Of a stretch of 64,000 nucleotides of DNA, positions 21,109-31,910 are shown in pieces; the first letter of the stretch is position 1; each line of letters begins with the position of its first letter. The notes under the pieces are model-generated. The model ran no database searches. It was not told where the DNA came from and worked only from the letters and a program-made list of their open reading frames with translations. The stretch is from assembly GCF_004664715.2 (NCBI RefSeq), contig NC_051074.1:19283558-19347557 (forward strand). The letters run 5' to 3'. Position numbers and translations under genes: made by a program. This DNA comes from Peromyscus leucopus (lineage: Eukaryota; Chordata; Mammalia; Rodentia; Cricetidae).

Positions 21109-22606
21109 GACCATCCTTGACTGACAGTGTTGGTCCAATAGAAATGGGGGAGTGGAAGCTGGAGTTTGAAGAGAGCCGCATCGAGTGCTAATGTGGGACC
21201 TGCTGACTGATTCTAGAAAGAGTAAATGCAATTAAAAAATACCTTGGAGAAAAGTCCCAGAGCAGGGGAGTTCCTGATAAGGTTGGAATATTTTAAAAAT
21301 TCTTCTCGCTCGTGCAGCCCTACCAAGAAACAGTGATGTGATTAAAAATCTATAAACCTGTGGGAGCAAAGAGAACGGTTTGAGAGCAAAATAGCAACAG
21401 CATTTGGGAAGCCAGAAAGACGACGACCAAGGCTTGAATGTCAGACCCGCTGTGAGCAAAGTAGATATGAAGCCAGCAGGAAGGAACATTGGAAAACAAG
21501 CTGAGTCACAGCACAGAGTCATCAGGAGGCTCAGAAATAGCTCCAAACAGTCAAGATGAGGGTTATCCAGAGTCATTCAAATATGGACTGGGTGAGATTG
21601 TGTGTAAGAAACACTTAGGTCCTGGTTTTTGTCTTACGTAAGAGAGAAACTTATTCTGAGAGACAAAAAGGGAGATGTCCAGAATAGGAAACACCGTAAA
21701 CCAGGGAGTTGAATGGCCTCAACATGCAGGACGATGTAATCTTTGTGTTCTGAGATGATAATGTTGTGCAGACTCCTCTAATCAGACTAAAAGAAGAAAA
21801 TAAAGAAATAGAAGCACGTGACTTATAGGAAAGCAGCCAAGGAGGGAAGAAGGAAAGAGAGGGAGGGAGAGAGGGAGGGGGAAGTAGAGCATTGTTGTCC
21901 TTGGAAAGCAATGACCTCTCCAACAGAAGCATGGGATTGTTGTATTCAGGAAACCTGTACCTGTTCATATAGAAAACTACACATAGGGTCAGACAGATTT
22001 CTCAGCACGTGCAGGTTAGGATGAGCATGCTCAAGCTAGGGGCACAAGCCATTTGAAAAGGAAAGATGGAAGGCATAAAAGTCACTGGGCATGCGCCATT
22101 CAAGGTCATGGTGTGCATTTTCAAAGAGCAGAGGTGGCAGGCAAGCATCACATTACGGTTAGCCAGAGATACTTTACTCACCTGAAAGAATTCATCCCAG
22201 TGGCGCAGTGACCTTAGCCATCTTGCCAAAGTTCCTCCAAAGACTCTTAGCTGAAACAGACAGAAAGGACGACTTTGAAGGTACACTAATGTAAGAGGTT
22301 TCCCTTGCAAGTGCCTGCCTCCCTTTGCAGCCAGCAAATTTAGAACTAGTTAATAAAAAGAAACGCACTTTCTCTGTTCCTAACAGGTCAAGGACCCAAA
22401 CCTACAGAAAACACAATGAATTGCATGATAAAGTAAACACTTTGGGGAATATAGCAATCTCTTGACTATTAAAAAAACAACAACAACTGTCTTTTCAAAT
22501 ATTTAAACATCAAGTCACAAAGAAAATGTCAGTTTGGCCTACAAGGTATAATAAATATGGCCAATACCTAGTTATAACACAACAAAGCTAGAATGTATTT
22601 TGTTGA
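21109..22606. other. Unassigned DNA with a GA-rich patch
   Basis: A purine-rich simple tract at 21837-21884 (GGGAGGGAGAGA type). The rest gives no recognised repeat or exon. Confidence 0.45.
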
Positions 22607-22742
22607 TTGGCTTTTTGAAAAAGTGACTCCTTGTGTAGCCCAGGCTGGTCTACGAGGCACTATATTACCCAGGTATGTTCACATTTTTGCCTCTGCTGGG
22701 ATTGTGGGGGATGACAGGTGTAAATTACCATCATGCCCAACT
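22607..22742 (-). mobile_element. Old B1-like SINE
   Basis: 'ccttgtgtagcccaggctgg' and 'gcctctgctgggattgtgg' show a decayed B1 on the minus strand. Confidence 0.65.
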
Positions 22743-22815
22743 AAAATGTTATTTTGATAGAATGCAGCTTAGCCAATAGCTTGACTGCTGCCTGATGAGA
22801 ACAACTGAAACACGC

Positions 22816-22929
<114 letters not shown>

Positions 22930-23110
22930 ACACATATGTGCTTGAATGTGCAGGAATGTGTGGATGTGTGCATGGATGTGTGTGTATCCGTGCATAGGTA
23001 GGCATATGCTCATGGTGGAGGTCAATGTCAGGTTTCTCACCATATTGCTCTCCAGCTTATTCCTTGAGGTAGGGTCTCTCACTAGTGTGGGTCTGCAAGG
23101 AGTTCCAAAG
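22930..23110 (-). mobile_element. B4 SINE
   Basis: 'tggaggtcaatgtcaggtt', 'attgctctccagcttattcc' and 'gaggtagggtctctcactag' are the B4 3' region in reverse. The microsatellite at 22820-22929 is its tail. Confidence 0.65.
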
Positions 23111-24506
23111 GAATCCTTATTACTTGAGGGGACAAAATGTTTCTCAGAAGATGCTCATTTCTGCTTCAGAGTGCAGCCTCTCCCTGATGGATAGCTGCCT
23201 TTATGTGGGACTCATCAAATCCTGTGAAATTATGTTCTTCCCGGACCATTGAGCATACCATATCAACAGTTATGCTGAAAAGGATAACAAGCAGGAAAAA
23301 ATAAGTCTTTCCTGAGGCCTGAATGGCCTCGGGAAGAAAGGAGGTAAGGTGGCGGGGAAGGAAGAAAAGACAGCTCCAGACTGAAGGAACATGGCCCCTG
23401 CTTTGACTCTCAATGCAAAAACACAGCTCTCACCTCAAAAGGAACAGAGATAACTCATCCTTGAGTCAAACATGAGCAACCACGGTGTGGGACACATGGG
23501 TTCAGGTTACCCTGAAAGACATGTTCCACAAATTAAAAACTGTCTTTGATGTGCGAACTGAGGTTCCCAGAGGGAAAAAAAAGAAAAACCATATTCATGT
23601 TTCTGCATGGCCGAATGAGTGAGCCTCGAGATTACAGAGAGCTCAAATGTTGCAGGCAAAAGTCAAGTTATCTTGTGCTCCCTCTGGTCCCCTTCAAGCC
23701 TGAATGACCAACCCCTCTGTCCGAGCCAACATTCTTGTGACTACTGTTAAGAAACCTTCAAAATGTATCTGTAGCAGCTCGCCGCTAACTTCCACCAATC
23801 CAAAAGCCAAGAGTGTCAGTCATCAGATCACATCTAAAACCAGTGAGCGAGAGTCTACCCTGCTTTGCTGTGACCTGTTGACTTATGGCTCCACCAGTGT
23901 ATTTTGCTTTATGACTATTCTTGTTCTGTAACTAGTAAAATCTCCCGTCACCACTTCCACAGTGGAATGGGGGCCCCAAGTAAAGGAAGTGAGAGGCACA
24001 AGATGGAGACAGAGGTCTGGGCCTTTATCCTGAATTCAGTTGCCCTGTGAGTTCCAGTTAGTAAATAGTTTAGTAAAACCTGGTTCTGAGTGCCTGCTTC
24101 AGGGGCATCCAAAAGGAGTTAGATATTGCTCATTGGGAGCAAGCCTGTTTCCTAGTACCTACATGGCTACTTATGTTATATAGGAGGTGTTAGCTGCCAG
24201 AGTGAAACAAGAAAAAGTGACTGTATGAAAATTTAAAAGGAATAAGTAAGAATAGCTAGATTTGGGGTTGATTTCTTTGATAATGTCTGGAAATTGAGTT
24301 GCATTTCCCTACAAGGAGAGAGGAATAGCCTTGTATGATTAAAAGTCTGGAAGAAAAGGTCTGGGGCATAGCCGGGGTGTAAGGTAAGCTCTTGTCTAGT
24401 AGGCATGATGCCCTAGGCTAACATGGCAAAATAGAAAGCCAAAAAATAAGAACAAAATATAGCTAAGAAATTCAGTTGCAAAAATATCTTAAAATATTTT
24501 AAAATA
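23111..24506. other. Unassigned DNA
   Basis: A faint reverse MIR core ('gaactgaggttcccagagg') near 23545. The part at 23740-24000, with 'attcttgttctgtaactag', has a retroviral-LTR flavour but could not be assigned. Confidence 0.4.
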
Positions 24507-24713
24507 GGGCTGGAGATGGCTCAGTGGTTAATAATACTTGTTGCTCTTGCGGAGGCCCCAGGTTCAATTCCTAGCACCCACATGGTGGCTCACAACCATC
24601 TGCCACTCTAGTCCCAAGGGATTCAACACTCTTTTCTGGTACCAAACATGTGCATAGTGCACAAATATTTGTACAGGAAAATTACCTATACACATAAAAT
24701 CTTTAAAAAAAAC
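24507..24713 (+). mobile_element. B2 SINE
   Basis: 'gggctggagatggctcagtg', 'cagcacc' (as 'ctagcacccacatggtggct') and the tail 'cacataaaatcttt' define a forward B2. Confidence 0.9.
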
Positions 24714-24719
24714 TTGTAG

Positions 24720-25315
24720 CATTTGCATAGTTAAACAAGAAAATAAAACAAATGATAAACTAGCAAAGCACCAAGATATACAATTAATTTACAGAAATCC
24801 CTTACACACTAAGCTTATGAGCTGGTGAAAGAGAAGATCCCCTCTACAAGTAAAATGAACAGAGGAAAATATCTAGAAAGAAACTTTGTAAGAAATGAGC
24901 AAAGCTTCTATGAAGAAAGCATAAAATACTCCCTAGGGACATGGAAATTGGCTGACCTGAATAGGAGGTATTTTACATTCTTAGATAGGATGAATGAGCA
25001 ACATAAAAATGTCAGATTTCCATAAGTTAACATATAAATGTAAAGCAAGTCTGACAAAAATACCAACAACTGGGTGGGAGCAAGTTGGTTCTAGAACTTA
25101 TAAGAAATAGCAAACAAGCAGACATTACCAAGAAAATCTCTAAAGGGAAGAGCACCAGGATGAGAATGCAAGATATTATAAGGTCCTTTCTGCTAGAACA
25201 GTGAGGCAGTGGCTCCCAAATAGACAAGGGAACTAAACAGATGCTCCAAACAGTAGACACAATGAATGCTGCAATATGACGTCTAATAGACGTCACCTGA
25301 GAACACTGGGGGTGG
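24720..25315 (+). mobile_element. Old L1 fragment (ORF2 3' part), broken
   Basis: 'acatggaaattggctgacc', 'taaaaatgtcagatttcc', 'acaaatgataaactagcaa' follow the L1 ORF2 C-terminal region. Frames are broken by stops and indels. An ancient LTR follows at 25321, and L1-like sequence may resume at about 26190. Confidence 0.6.
25278..25294. promoter_or_regulatory. CRE-like inverted repeat
   Basis: GACGTCTA-A-TAGACGTC, an 8-bp perfect inverted repeat with a 1-base centre, each half carrying a GACGTC word. It may be a chance palindrome in the L1 relic. Confidence 0.3.
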
Positions 25316-25320
25316 GACAT

Positions 25321-26150
25321 GGTAGGCTAAATAGTAGTCCTCCAATGATGTCCACACCCTAACCCCTAAGGTGTGAATACACTATCTAATGATGTCCACA
25401 CCCTAACCCCTAAGGTGTGAATACACTATCTAATGATGTCCACACCCTAACCCCTAAGGTGTGAATACACTAATGATGTCCACACCCTAAACCCCTAAGG
25501 TGTGAATACACTAATGATGTCCACACCCTAACCCCTAAGGTGTGAATACATTGTCTCATGATGTCCACACCCCTGAAGTGTGTGAATACACTGTCTAATG
25601 ATGTTCACAGCCCTATCCTAAGATATGAATACACTGTCTTATGTCCACATCCTAACCCCCTAAGCCTGTGAATACACTGTCTAATGCTGTCCATACCCTA
25701 ACCCTAAGGTGTGAATACACTCTTTAATGATGTCTACACCTTAACCCTAAAATCTGAATACTATCTCAAATGATAAAGGGGACTTTTCAGATGTGATCAC
25801 TTTAAAAGATCTTGAAAGAAAGAAATTATCCTTTATTACCCAGAGATGCCCAGTGTAGTCACAAAGTTCTTAATCAAAGGAAGACAACTAGGTCAGAAGA
25901 GGAAGAAGAAATTCAACAGGCAAGCAGAAGTCAGGATGATAAAGGCATTCAGCCAAATAATGTGATAGCCCCTAGAAGCTGAAAAAGGAAAGGACATCTA
26001 TTTCCTAGAGCCCAAAGGAGGAATACAGCCTGCCAACATATTGATTTTATAGGGAGTAAGGGTCATGGGGCATTGTAAGATAATGAATTTGTTTTGTTTT
26101 AAAAGGCACTAAAAATTGTAATTCATTACAGCAACAATTGGAAACTGAAG
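25321..26150 (+). mobile_element. Ancient LTR with expanded 5' end
   Basis: The body 'gggacttttcagatgtgatc', 'cctagaagctgaaaaagg', 'tagagcccaaaggagg', 'ttgtaagataatgaattt' and 'attacagcaacaattgg' matches an ancient placental-wide LTR (MaLR/ERVL-like). Its 5' 44 bp was amplified into the minisatellite at 25344-25767. Confidence 0.65.
25344..25767 (+). repeat. Minisatellite, 10 units of 40-44 bp
   Basis: Units start at 25344, 25388, 25432, 25472, 25513, 25557, 25597, 25640, 25683 and 25726. Units 1 and 2 are identical 44-mers. The next two lose 'atct'. Units 6-10 are progressively more diverged toward the LTR body. Core words: aatgatgtccacaccctaac and ctaaggtgtgaatacact. Confidence 0.95.
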
Positions 26151-26189
26151 GAATTTTCTAGTAAGTCTTAGAACTACTCATTTTGGGGG

Positions 26190-26450
26190 AGGAGAAATAG
26201 GTTCATACCTTAGGCCATTTACTTGATAAATTCTAGGTAAATTAGGAATTAAAATATAGAAACCTGAACCCAAATGTACTGTAAGAAGTCAAGGATGGAT
26301 TTAAAACTACTCAACAGTTGCAGAGAGAGGAAGTAGATAATGGTTGCTGGGGATATTAAAGATGGGGTAGGGTAGTGGTGTGTTCTTAAATAGGCTATGG
26401 TTATGAACTCTAAAACCATAGTTAAAGCTCATTATTTATGTGCTTCATGC
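26190..26450 (+). mobile_element. Possible L1 continuation
   Basis: 'ccatttacttgataaattct' through 'atagaaacctgaaccc' resembles L1 ORF2 downstream of the 24720-25315 fragment. Weak. Confidence 0.3.
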
Positions 26451-26465
26451 AAGTGCATCACATGG

Positions 26466-26828
26466 TGTGGCAGTTTGACTAAGAATAGTCTCCATCAGCT
26501 CATATGTCTGAATGCTTGGTCATTAGACAGAAGTGTGCTACTTGACAGGGATTAGGAGAGGTGGCCTTTTTGGAGGAAGTCACTGGGGGTGTGGACTTTG
26601 GAGCCTCAGATGCTCAAGTCAGGCCAGTGTCTTTCTCTGCCTGTTGCCTTGAATCCAGGTTTAGGACTCTCAGCTGTTCTCCAGCACCATGTCTGCCTGC
26701 AGGTCACCATGCTTCCTACCATGATCATGGACTGAGTCTCTGAACTGTAAACCAACCCCAATTCAATGTTTTCCTTTCTAAGGGTTGACATGATGTCTCT
26801 TCACAGCAATAGAATATTGACTAAGACA
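26466..26828 (+). mobile_element. MaLR-type solo LTR with 5-bp target duplication
   Basis: TGTGGCAGTTTGACTAAG ... TTGACTAAGACA, flanked by CATGG (26461-26465) and CATGT (26829-26833), which match at 4 of 5 bases. A 5-bp duplication fits ERVL-MaLR. Second copy of the 250-609 family. Confidence 0.75.
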
Positions 26829-27235
26829 CATGTGAATAAGATCTGAATATATCTTCTAAAAATATCAATTTTTTTTTACTATATCCAAAGTCAAAGTGCA
26901 GATATCAAAATTATGGGAAATTTTTGCTACTACTCTCTAAGAACTAATATATCTTATTGTTGGTGAATTCTTATTCATATGTGCTATAAAAACTTGAAAA
27001 TGGAAAAGAAGCAAAACCCAAAGGCAATACCCTTGAAGACCTATGCAAGAGGGCAAAAAGCTATTTTGGAAGAGCTATTCAAGCAATTTTGAGTAGAAAC
27101 TGAAATAGCATTTTTTCCTTCTCTGTGATTATTTAGAATGACTTGACAGAGAAAGAGTCACTCGTCACAAGCAGGAGTGTACATGTCGCAGTCTTTAGAG
27201 AAAATTGTGTCTCTACAAACATAGAATGAATGAAT
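26829..27235. other. Unassigned AT-rich DNA
   Basis: Nothing recognised. Possibly L1-derived. Confidence 0.35.
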
Positions 27236-27560
27236 GCATGAGCATACTGACTGCAGCCTTCATTTTAACCATTAAAACTGGAAACAACTCAAATGTCCAC
27301 CACTAGGGATGGACTGAATGAACAGCAACGCATCCATTGCAAAAATCCCCCGTTTGGCAGCTGAACAAAAACAGCTGCAAAACACAGCATGCATACCATG
27401 GCAGATTTTGTAAAAGGAAGGAAGGCATACTACGTGAATATTTGCTAAACGTTTTAAAACTCAAAGAATTTGAAAGCAACCCACGTTTCTTATTGGGAAT
27501 TTCCTGGCTAGAGGGGACAGACGAAGCATTAAAATGAGATTTCTCTGCATATACCTTGCC
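27236..27560 (+). mobile_element. Old L1 3' fragment
   Basis: 'aactggaaacaactcaaatg' then 'tccaccactagggatggac' is the classic L1 ORF2-end motif ('...ggaaacaacccagatgtcc'). Coding frame is lost. Confidence 0.6.
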
Positions 27561-27994
27561 TATTTTTAACTTTTGAACTCAGCGAATGTTTTACATAGTC
27601 AAAAACATTAGGTAAAGAAGCAAGGCCTAAATGAAGCAAGCCTAAGTATAAATGAAATAAATGGACTCAACTATATGCCAAAGAGTTACTTCAGGTGACT
27701 TTTGTACATAAAATTGAATATATATTCTTAGGTGGTAACAAAAAACTGCAAATAATCGTAAATTTTGTTCTTTTTTTTTTTTTTTTTTTTGGCTTTTAAA
27801 AGTGGCACTTGTCCTTAAACCCTGAAACTATTTTCACTAACACAAATGTGCACACACACACACCCCAAACCAGAATTTTTAGTGTAATGGAAAAGAGATA
27901 TAAATATGACATTGGAGGCCTTACAGAAAGAAATATTATAGTATTAGGTTTGAGTTAGATTTTTTTTTTAATGAATTCATTTAATGAATTTAAT
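27561..27994. other. Unassigned DNA with T-run
   Basis: T-run at 27771-27790 and a short CA run at 27851-27863. Nothing else recognised. Confidence 0.45.
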
Positions 27995-28219
27995 GATGGC
28001 AAGATGGTTCAGTGGTTAGGAACACTGATTGCTCTTCCACAGGACCCAGGTTCAATTCCCAATACCACATGGTGGCTGACAACTGTCTATAACTCCAGTT
28101 TCAGGGGATCCAGTGGTCTCCTCTAGCCTCCGCAGGTACTGCATGTACATGGTATACAGACACACATGCAGGCAAAAACACCATGCACATAAAATAAAAA
28201 TCAATAAATCTAAAAAAAA
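27995..28219 (+). mobile_element. B2 SINE
   Basis: 'ggcaagatggttcagtggtt', 'attgctcttccacaggaccc', 'ccacatggtggctgacaac' and the tail 'aataaaaatcaataaatct'. Confidence 0.88.
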
Positions 28220-28289
28220 AATGACTGTGTATGTGTTGTAGATGCACTCAGTAAGAAGCCGTGTGACACCAGTATCCATAAATGTGCCA

Positions 28290-28351
28290 AGTATATCCAG
28301 GACCCAAATCCATTTGTTTTGTTCAACATAGTTTTTACCCTACAGCCCATG
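28290..28351 (-). mobile_element. Old B1-like SINE, left part (split by LTR)
   Basis: 'ttgttttgttcaacatag' and 'tttttaccctacagccca' read as reverse B1. It resumes at 28724 after the LTR. Confidence 0.45.
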
Positions 28352-28723
28352 TGTTCCAAGTTTTCCTGTGTCCTGCCCAGTCCCGCAGCTGCTAGGTCCC
28401 AAGTCAACACACAGAGGCTTATATTCATTACAAACTGTATAGCCTATGGCCCAGGCTTCTTGCTAGCTAGATATTTCATCTAAAATTAACCCATTTCTAT
28501 TCATCTATATGTTGCCACATGGCCGTGGTGTTATCCATCTGCTGGCATCCTGTTACTCCTTGGGTGGCGGGCTGGCATCTCTCTTCCTGCATGTTTCTTT
28601 CCTCTATCTCTGCTTAGATTTCCCGCCTGCCTCCAAGCTGCCTTGCCACAGGCCAAAGCAGCTTCTTTATTAGCCAATGGGAGCAGCACATATTCACAGC
28701 ATACAGAAAGATATCCCACAGCA
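28352..28723 (-). mobile_element. Solo ERV LTR inserted in a B1-like SINE
   Basis: Minus-strand start TGCTGTGGGATATCTTTC. 'ggctaataaagaagctgc' and 'aggcgggaaatc' identify the same family as 1698-2032. It ends 'ggaaaacttggaaca'. About 372 bp. No clear target duplication. Confidence 0.7.
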
Positions 28724-28800
28724 CTGAAGCTGCCTGTACAGGCCGGGTGATGAGCCTCTTGCTTTGGCCTCCTAAGTGCTGGGATTATAGGTGTGAGCCC
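28724..28800 (-). mobile_element. Old B1-like SINE, right part
   Basis: 'gcctcctaagtgctggg' and 'attataggtgtgagcc' complete the B1-like element broken at 28351. Confidence 0.6.
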
Positions 28801-29378
28801 CATGTGAGCCAGACTCTGGTTCCTATACTATTTCTTACTAAAAGAATCAGGGTTCCTGGAAGAAATGGCAGATCATAGGTATATAAAAGGAAAAGTACAG
28901 GTTGTTTTTGTCAAAACACAAATATTGGTTAAAGATTAATGTATATAAATACATACATGGGGTGGTATTTCATAAATTTGACTTGTACAATGTAATCTAT
29001 GTTAATAAAAGCAAAGCGGGCCGCTGAGAAGTGGGGTGCATTTTTGAGAGTTCTGTTGGTGAGTGGTTCAGTGCAGTGGTTGAAAGGCTGAGCAGTGACC
29101 GCCTCTAATCTAAAGTGAAAGTTAGCTGGACCAACCAACACTGAAAGAAGATCCAGCAAGGCTCCTAGTGGTTTGCATACAAAAGAAGAACTAAAGAACA
29201 ATGTGTGTGTTGGAGACTGTCCTATTGGTGTCCTTTGTGGAAGGAGCATATTTCAAAGCTGTTTTCAACCTATGAGTGTATTCAAAAACTTTTGAAATAT
29301 TTGTAAATTTTCAAGTAGTGATTCGTGCCCGACAGAAATGGAGACATGATTTCTGAAAGCCAGTGTGATCGGTAATAT
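28801..29378. other. Unassigned DNA
   Basis: No known repeat recognised. It could be the 5' part of the retrocopy candidate that follows. Confidence 0.4.
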
Positions 29379-29693
29379 ACTATGTGTCTCCTATACAAGT
29401 TGTCTGCACGTAAAATGACAGGTTTTATGAAAAAATGACGACCAGTACATGAAAATTTACGTAGATGCAAGTAACACTAAGATAGTGGACACTAAGAATT
29501 GTCCGGCTCCTCAAAAGTATATGGGAAATGAGATGAATGCTGCGCACCAGAGGCTTCAGAGGAGACAGAAGAGGTAGTTGCTCCTCTGCCATTCACAAAT
29601 AGTGATAACATTTTGAAAAGAAATGCAAATAAGCCACCTATGACCTTATTTACACCACCATTTGCTCGTCCTCCAGGGCCTCCAAACGACTAA
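29379..29693 (+). pseudogene. Possible degenerate retrocopy (unidentified)
   Basis: Three consecutive open segments read as one protein-like stretch only if two frame changes are allowed: one in the A-run at 29430-29436 and one at about 29549-29552. The last segment ends in a proline-rich C-terminus (residues TPPFARPPGPPND) and TAA at 29691-29693. An A-rich tract follows at 30009-30020, as expected of a retrotransposed mRNA with ~320 bases of 3' UTR. No intron is evident. I do not recognise the parent gene. Frame runs of 39-48 codons also occur by chance, so this may be noise. Confidence 0.3.
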
Positions 29694-30637
29694 GATTTCC
29701 CATAATTCCATAGGCCACCTCAGAATCCCATGAATGAGATGAGAAAATCACCATAGCCATCTCCAATGTGTTACAACAGTGAATGAACAAAGGCAGACTT
29801 ACGTCACCTCCCAGTGTCCCATGTCTACAATGTCTAGGGCAGACTAAGAGCTTAATGTGTTGCACCACTTGTCATTAAACTCAACTAAGTTACTCAGTTA
29901 CTCACAATGGCATCAAAGCTCTAATTCTGGAAACCCCCAGCTGAGAACATTCTCCTTATGGGTCAAAACTCCCATTGAGAGATGACATCAAGACTCGAAA
30001 TCTAGCATTAAAAAAAAAAACAACAAACTAAAACCAAAAGCATAAACAACAACAACAACCCAACAACCTCCTGTTCTTGCTTTCACAAAAGGTGCAGGCT
30101 ACATGTCTATCATAGCAAAGGGAACGCCTTACTCAAGTAGACAGTGCCTACCCATCCCACTTGAGGGCTGTCACTCACAATTTTGAACTAACCAATTGGA
30201 AAATGAAAGCAGCCGAGCAACAAAGAATCATCCCGGTAGAAAAACCAGGCACATAGTAAAGATGGTAAAGGCAGCAACAATGAGTTTTACGCTCAGCAGA
30301 TTCAGCCCTGTTATGGAAGGACAGACATACAGCAAAGGGACAAAACTCCTGTCCTCAGTCATTAGCCACCTAACATGGAAAACGAAAGAACATCATCCCA
30401 TTACAAATCACACTAGTAAATCTTCCCGGAGATGCCAAGGGTACTAACTGTGGAACAAAGGTTTAATTGTGAATGAAACATACTGAGATTAAAAAAAAAA
30501 TCAGGGGTAAGAAAGTCAAAAGAAGGAATGAAAAACTGGCATATTAACAAAGTTTTTCTTGCACATCTAGAAACCTCCAAATTCATTCATACAATGAGAC
30601 TCAAAATTAGTTTCTGTCTGTAAGGTTAAAAACTATC
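29694..30637. other. Unassigned DNA
   Basis: The first 320 bases could be 3' UTR of the retrocopy candidate. A-run at 30009-30019 and a CAA-rich tract at 30041-30068. An 83-codon frame at 30196-30447 has no known domain. Confidence 0.4.
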
Positions 30638-30772
30638 TTGTGGCCCATGCCTTTAATCCCAGCACTCGGGAGGCAGATCTCTATAAATTTGAGGCCAACC
30701 TGGTCTACAGAGTTTGTTCCAGGACAACCAGGGATACACAGAGAAACCCTGCCTTGAAAAAACAAAAACCTT
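30638..30772 (+). mobile_element. B1 SINE
   Basis: 'atgcctttaatcccagcac', 'gaggccaacctggtctac' and 'cacagagaaaccctgcc' with a short internal loss. Confidence 0.9.
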
Positions 30773-30879
30773 AACTGTGAGAACTAATAAAGGGTTTTAG
30801 AAGAAAAGGTGTTTTGAATTGTGTCTAAGATATTAGTGTTCTGATTTTGACTCTTGATAATAAGCATTAAGCTAGACTA

Positions 30880-31045
30880 TTACCATGCCAGTAGTCCTGG
30901 GTACTTGAGACTTGAAGGTAGGAGGGTTGACTGTGCCCAGGACTTGGAGGCCAGTGACACTGTGTCTCAAGAAATAACAGTAAGAGGGCCTGGAGAGATG
31001 GCTCAGTCCTTCAAGACTTGGATCTGAGAACCCTGAGTAGGGTCA
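30880..31045 (+). mobile_element. Degenerate SINE pair (B1-like, then B2-like head)
   Basis: 'gtagtcctgggtacttgag' to 'ctgtgtctcaagaaataac' is an old B1-like monomer. 'gcctggagagatggctcag' at 30987 starts a truncated B2-type head. Confidence 0.5.
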
Positions 31046-31397
31046 GTGAGAGAATAAAGATACTGGGTAGAGAATAAAGGGTAGATACTGAAGAAATGGC
31101 AGAAACATGGACACAGAAAATCCGGGGTCAGGTGGGGTGTGCATGCTCTGATGGATCAGCACCCACCACCACCGCAACCCAGAACCTCAATGTTTTTATC
31201 ATGTACAACACAATGGGCTGCCTCTGTAGGCAACACTCTCAGGCTGTGAACGTCGTTGAGGAAGTTGCTAGTGTTTGTACACACTGCTCACTCACTCATA
31301 CTCAGACCCCAGAGGAAAACTTTGCTACCCTCTGAACTTGACCCAGAGAAGTCTTTGCCACGCATTCAGGACTTGACTCACTCAGGCCTTCCTTGGC
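31046..31397. other. Unassigned DNA
   Basis: Nothing recognised. Confidence 0.4.
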
Positions 31398-31532
31398 TTC
31401 CAGTTACTCAGTGGGTAAGAGCATGTACTGCTCTTACAGAGTTCAGTTCCCAGCACCATGTCAGACAGTTCATAACCACCTATAACTCCAGAGCCAGGGG
31501 ATCTGATGCCCTCTTCTGGCCTCTGCAGGCAC
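31398..31532 (+). mobile_element. B2 SINE, 3'-truncated
   Basis: 'agtgggtaagagcatgtac', 'cccagcaccatgtcagac', 'gatgccctcttctggcctc' are B2. The last word holds the B2-type CTCF-like core on the reverse strand. It stops where a reversed B3 begins. Confidence 0.8.
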
Positions 31533-31534
31533 GC

Positions 31535-31630
31535 GAGTCTTTCCTTTCACTGTGTTGGACCTGGGGATCAAACTCAGGTCATTAGGCTTGGCAGCAAGCA
31601 TCCTTACCAAGCAAGCCATCTTGCAGACTT
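31535..31630 (-). mobile_element. B3 SINE, 5' part
   Basis: 'ggggatcaaactcaggtc', 'ggcttggcagcaagcatcc' and 'aagccatcttgcag' are the reversed B3 head. Confidence 0.65.
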
Positions 31631-31854
31631 GTGAGTATTTATAATCCCAGCACACCCCTCCAGGGTTGATAGTAGGCAAAGGCAAGAGACTTTCTGGAAA
31701 CAGGGACCATGTAGGCTGGCTTACCCAGCTCTGAAGAAACTCTGGCTCAATCAGTGTGGAAAGGCAAGGATAGGTACCCATGGTCACTCTGACTAAGGTT
31801 GTCCTCTAGCCTCCATAGGTGTTCTGTGGCACATGCATGACTATACCTCTCATG

Positions 31855-31856
<2 letters not shown>
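31631..31856 (+). mobile_element. B4-like SINE 3' part
   Basis: 'tttataatcccagcacac', 'ggaccatgtaggctggctt' and 'ttgtcctctagcctccat' follow the B4 order after a lost head. Its tail becomes the CA tract. Confidence 0.5.

Positions 31857-31908
<52 letters not shown>
31857..31908 (+). repeat. (CA)n microsatellite
   Basis: About 26 uninterrupted CA units. Confidence 0.97.

Positions 31909-31910
<2 letters not shown>

Noticed and set aside
25344..25767. CRISPR-like array
   Set aside because: Units are contiguous copies without unique spacers and come from an LTR. The genome is mammalian.
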